NCBI GenBank assembly: GCA_002500925.1
Contig: DLTN01000093.1
Span: 1 to 7,455 of the forward strand
DNA: 7,455 nucleotides
Direction: 5' to 3'
Source: Gemmatimonadales bacterium UBA7835
GTDB lineage: Bacteria; Gemmatimonadota; Gemmatimonadetes; Longimicrobiales; Gaopeijiaceae
Position 1 is the stretch's first letter. Every line of letters begins with the position of its first letter. The translations under genes and the position numbers were made by a program. Below, piece after piece: positions 6,196 to 7,455 of the stretch. The notes beneath the pieces were generated by a model. The model worked only from the letters and a program-made list of their open reading frames with translations. It searched no databases and was not told the origin of the DNA.

Positions 6196-6633
6196 ATGCG
6201 CTATAAAAAATCCACTGAAGGCATAAGGGTTGAGGTGTTGCCCCGATTCTCCCTCGCCGACTCTGATCCAGACGAAGGCAGCTTTGTTTTCTCATACACG
6301 ATCAATATGGAGAACGAAGGTGAGGCTGCAGCGCAGCTACTTTTTAGGCACTGGCGAATCCACGATGCGGTCGGGGAGGACTCTCTTGTGGATGGTGAGG
6401 GTGTAGTCGGAGAACAGCCCGTATTGGAGCCCGGCGAGTCTCATGAGTACCAGAGCTACTGCGTTTTGCGTTCCCCTGCGGGCTTCATGGAGGGGCATTA
6501 CACCTTTGTGCGTGACGACGGCAAGGAGTTCAGGGTCGAGGTGCCGCGCTTTCAACTGAATGGTCCCCTGGTTATTCCCACGCTGACCATTGCCCCTGGC
6601 GATAAGGATGAAGAACCACCTGTTCTTCACTGA
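6196..6633 (+). CDS. apaG: ApaG domain protein (historically 'Co2+/Mg2+ efflux protein ApaG')
   Basis: 145 residues, slightly longer than E. coli ApaG (125). The fibronectin-III-like ApaG fold is recognisable in order: GIRVEVLPRF (9-18), FVFSYTINMENEGEAAAQLL (30-49), RHWRIHD (51-57), the diagnostic GEGVVGEQPVLEPGESHEYQ (67-86), SPAGFMEGHYTF (93-104) and VEVPRFQL near 115-122. It differs from the E. coli protein by a short Lys-rich N-terminus and an acidic tail (DKDEEPP). The biochemical role of ApaG is unsettled. Mutants in Salmonella affect cobalt resistance and magnesium efflux, and ApaG-type domains also occur in F-box proteins, suggesting a binding module. The GGGG at 6181-6184 lies 11 bases before the ATG and is a poor ribosome-binding site. 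The gene diverges from a metal-dependent repressor, which fits a metal-related role but does not prove it. Confidence 0.95.
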   Translation: MRYKKSTEGIRVEVLPRFSLADSDPDEGSFVFSYTINMENEGEAAAQLLFRHWRIHDAVGEDSLVDGEGVVGEQPVLEPGESHEYQSYCVLRSPAGFMEGHYTFVRDDGKEFRVEVPRFQLNGPLVIPTLTIAPGDKDEEPPVLH

Positions 6634-6696
6634 CGACGCTAGCACCGTTAGACTTGGCGGCTTTTCCGATCCTCAGAGACAGTCGAGCTACTACCT

Positions 6697-6897
6697 GTGA
6701 ACGATTCTGTTGCCATCGACGCGAAGCGCATTCTTCTGCGATACGGGGCGCCGATTTCAGTTCTTGATGCAGTATCGCAGACACATCGCATTGAGTTCGC
6801 TCGTGAAGTAGCAAAAACGGCTCTGCCAGAGCGTCAAGCTCGCCTTCGCGAGCTGCTGATCGAGAACGCCTATATTGTCGTCGAAGAAGACGATTAA
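6697..6897 (+). CDS. Small hypothetical protein (66 residues), unrecognised
   Basis: The open frame begins after a stop at 6649-6651. The only usual start in it before the conserved-looking part is the GTG at 6697, preceded by a faint GAG about 8 bases upstream. The product is soluble, mainly helical by composition and strongly charged: AKRILLRYGAPISVLDAVSQ (9-28), then an Arg/Glu-rich amphipathic stretch ending PERQARLRELLIENAY (44-59) and an acidic tail VVEEDD. There is no signal peptide, membrane segment or cysteine. Codon choice resembles the neighbours, and the opposite-strand frame gives a less natural protein. It lies 63 bases after apaG on the same strand and may be co-transcribed with it. 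I do not recognise a family. Confidence 0.6.
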   Translation: MNDSVAIDAKRILLRYGAPISVLDAVSQTHRIEFAREVAKTALPERQARLRELLIENAYIVVEEDD

Positions 6898-6919
6898 GAT
6901 CTATTAAGCCCGATGTCGG

Positions 6920-7455
6920 TCACTCGTTGATGATCGTCATCGTTCGCGCACTGTCTAGAGGTAGCTGAATAGGGACCACAGTCTGTCCGTTTATGCTCTT
7001 AAGGTTGAGCTCAGCATTTTTTCCATCCATTAGCACTTTTTGGACGGTCCCACTGATCGATGGTTCGAATATGATCAGAGGAGGGATTCCTACCCGCTCG
7101 GGTGTCAGGGTGAAGTTGATCTCCTCGCGCTCCCGCTGGTAGGCCACGCTTACCTCACCATCCCCGATCTGGATACCCGTGACTTCAAGAGACGTGAGAT
7201 GGGAAGGAATTCTAGGGGCGATGCGTAGTCGTCCGAACGGCGCGTCCGGAGCTAGTCCTAGCAGCCCATGGGCTAAAGAGAGCAGTAATTCGGCGGTAAG
7301 GCTTTCTCCGTAATCCTGAACCTGACTATGAGGATTGGACGAGATCTCGTCCCACGTAGCGGGCCCTGCCGGCCCTTTCGTTAGACCTTCGTCGAGGAGG
7401 ATTCGCCAATCTCTCCAGGCACGATCCGGGTCCACACGGAATAGCTCGGCTGATT
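6920..7455 (-). CDS. C-terminal part of a probable (alpha/alpha)6-barrel glycoside hydrolase (partial, N-terminus beyond the window)
   Basis: The frame is open from the window edge through 177 visible codons to a TGA at 6922-6920. A GTG at 7435 is in frame, but the residues before it (SAELFR) continue the same frame, so the gene starts outside. The first part, with WRDWRILLDEGLTKGPAGPATWDEI and DYGESLTAELLLSLAHGLLGL, looks like the last helices of an (alpha/alpha)6 barrel. The following DAPFGRLRIAPRIPSHLTSLEVTGIQIGDGEVSVAYQRE reads like the small beta-sandwich that closes such enzymes (glycogen-debranching-like, rhamnosidase-like and related families). The last 60 residues look like further beta strands. 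Catalytic acids would lie upstream, so activity and family number cannot be assigned. It converges on the small 66-residue gene, with 22 bases between the two stops. Confidence 0.7.
   Translation of the reverse strand, partial: SAELFRVDPDRAWRDWRILLDEGLTKGPAGPATWDEISSNPHSQVQDYGESLTAELLLSLAHGLLGLAPDAPFGRLRIAPRIPSHLTSLEVTGIQIGDGEVSVAYQREREEINFTLTPERVGIPPLIIFEPSISGTVQKVLMDGKNAELNLKSINGQTVVPIQLPLDSARTMTIINE

Noticed and set aside
6572..6814. 80-codon minus-strand frame between apaG and the small gene
   Set aside because: It overlaps the apaG end and the more plausible 66-residue plus-strand gene, and its translation looks random.
6898..6919. CCGA-TG-TCGG as a terminator between the small gene and the glycosidase
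   Set aside because: The stem is only four base pairs with a two-base loop and no T run follows, so it is not a credible terminator.
1..7455. CRISPR array, insertion sequence, integrase, toxin-antitoxin or phage genes
   Set aside because: No regularly spaced repeats, transposase motifs, terminal inverted repeats or such gene products were found on either strand.

Overview
This window reads as an ordinary, densely packed bacterial chromosome segment of moderate-to-high G+C content (judged by eye). It holds eight protein genes, two of them cut by the window edges. I see no RNA genes, insertion sequences, CRISPR arrays or phage-like genes. The host is almost certainly a diderm: there is a signal-peptide-bearing outer-membrane TonB-dependent receptor with a terminal Phe, and a lipoprotein with a clear lipobox. 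A carboxypeptidase-regulatory-like domain in front of the receptor plug, followed by a DUF4249-like lipoprotein, is typical of Bacteroidota and also occurs in Gemmatimonadota and relatives. The base composition and weak Shine-Dalgarno signals make a Gemmatimonadota-like organism my best guess. That is inference, not proof.

Layout. On the minus strand, positions 1-924 hold a PLP-dependent ACC deaminase/D-cysteine desulfhydrase family enzyme whose last residues lie outside the window. It follows directly, with a one-base gap, a histone-deacetylase-fold zinc amidohydrolase (926-1834, or to 1927). Diverging from this pair, the plus strand carries a TonB-dependent receptor (1961-4312), overlapped by one base by a DUF4249-like lipoprotein gene (4312-5259). 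These two probably form one outer-membrane uptake unit of unknown substrate. Converging on it is a full-length DtxR/MntR-family metal-dependent repressor (5312-5992, minus).

The roughly 200-base divergent gap between the repressor and apaG (6196-6633, plus) contains a perfect 14-bp palindrome and a separate GGTTAC/GTAACC inverted repeat. Both are candidate operators. After apaG come an unrecognised 66-residue protein (6697-6897, plus) and the C-terminal part of what looks like an (alpha/alpha)6-barrel glycoside hydrolase (6920-7455, minus).

How the genes may work together. The PLP enzyme and the deacetylase look co-transcribed and could act in sequence on a small N-acylated amine or amino acid. 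The receptor and lipoprotein look translationally coupled. The metal repressor next to apaG, with palindromes between them, suggests autoregulation and perhaps control of apaG. Nothing here is clearly a new biological system. The points most worth checking are the operator-like palindromes, the deacetylase/PLP pair, and the substrate of the receptor/lipoprotein pair.
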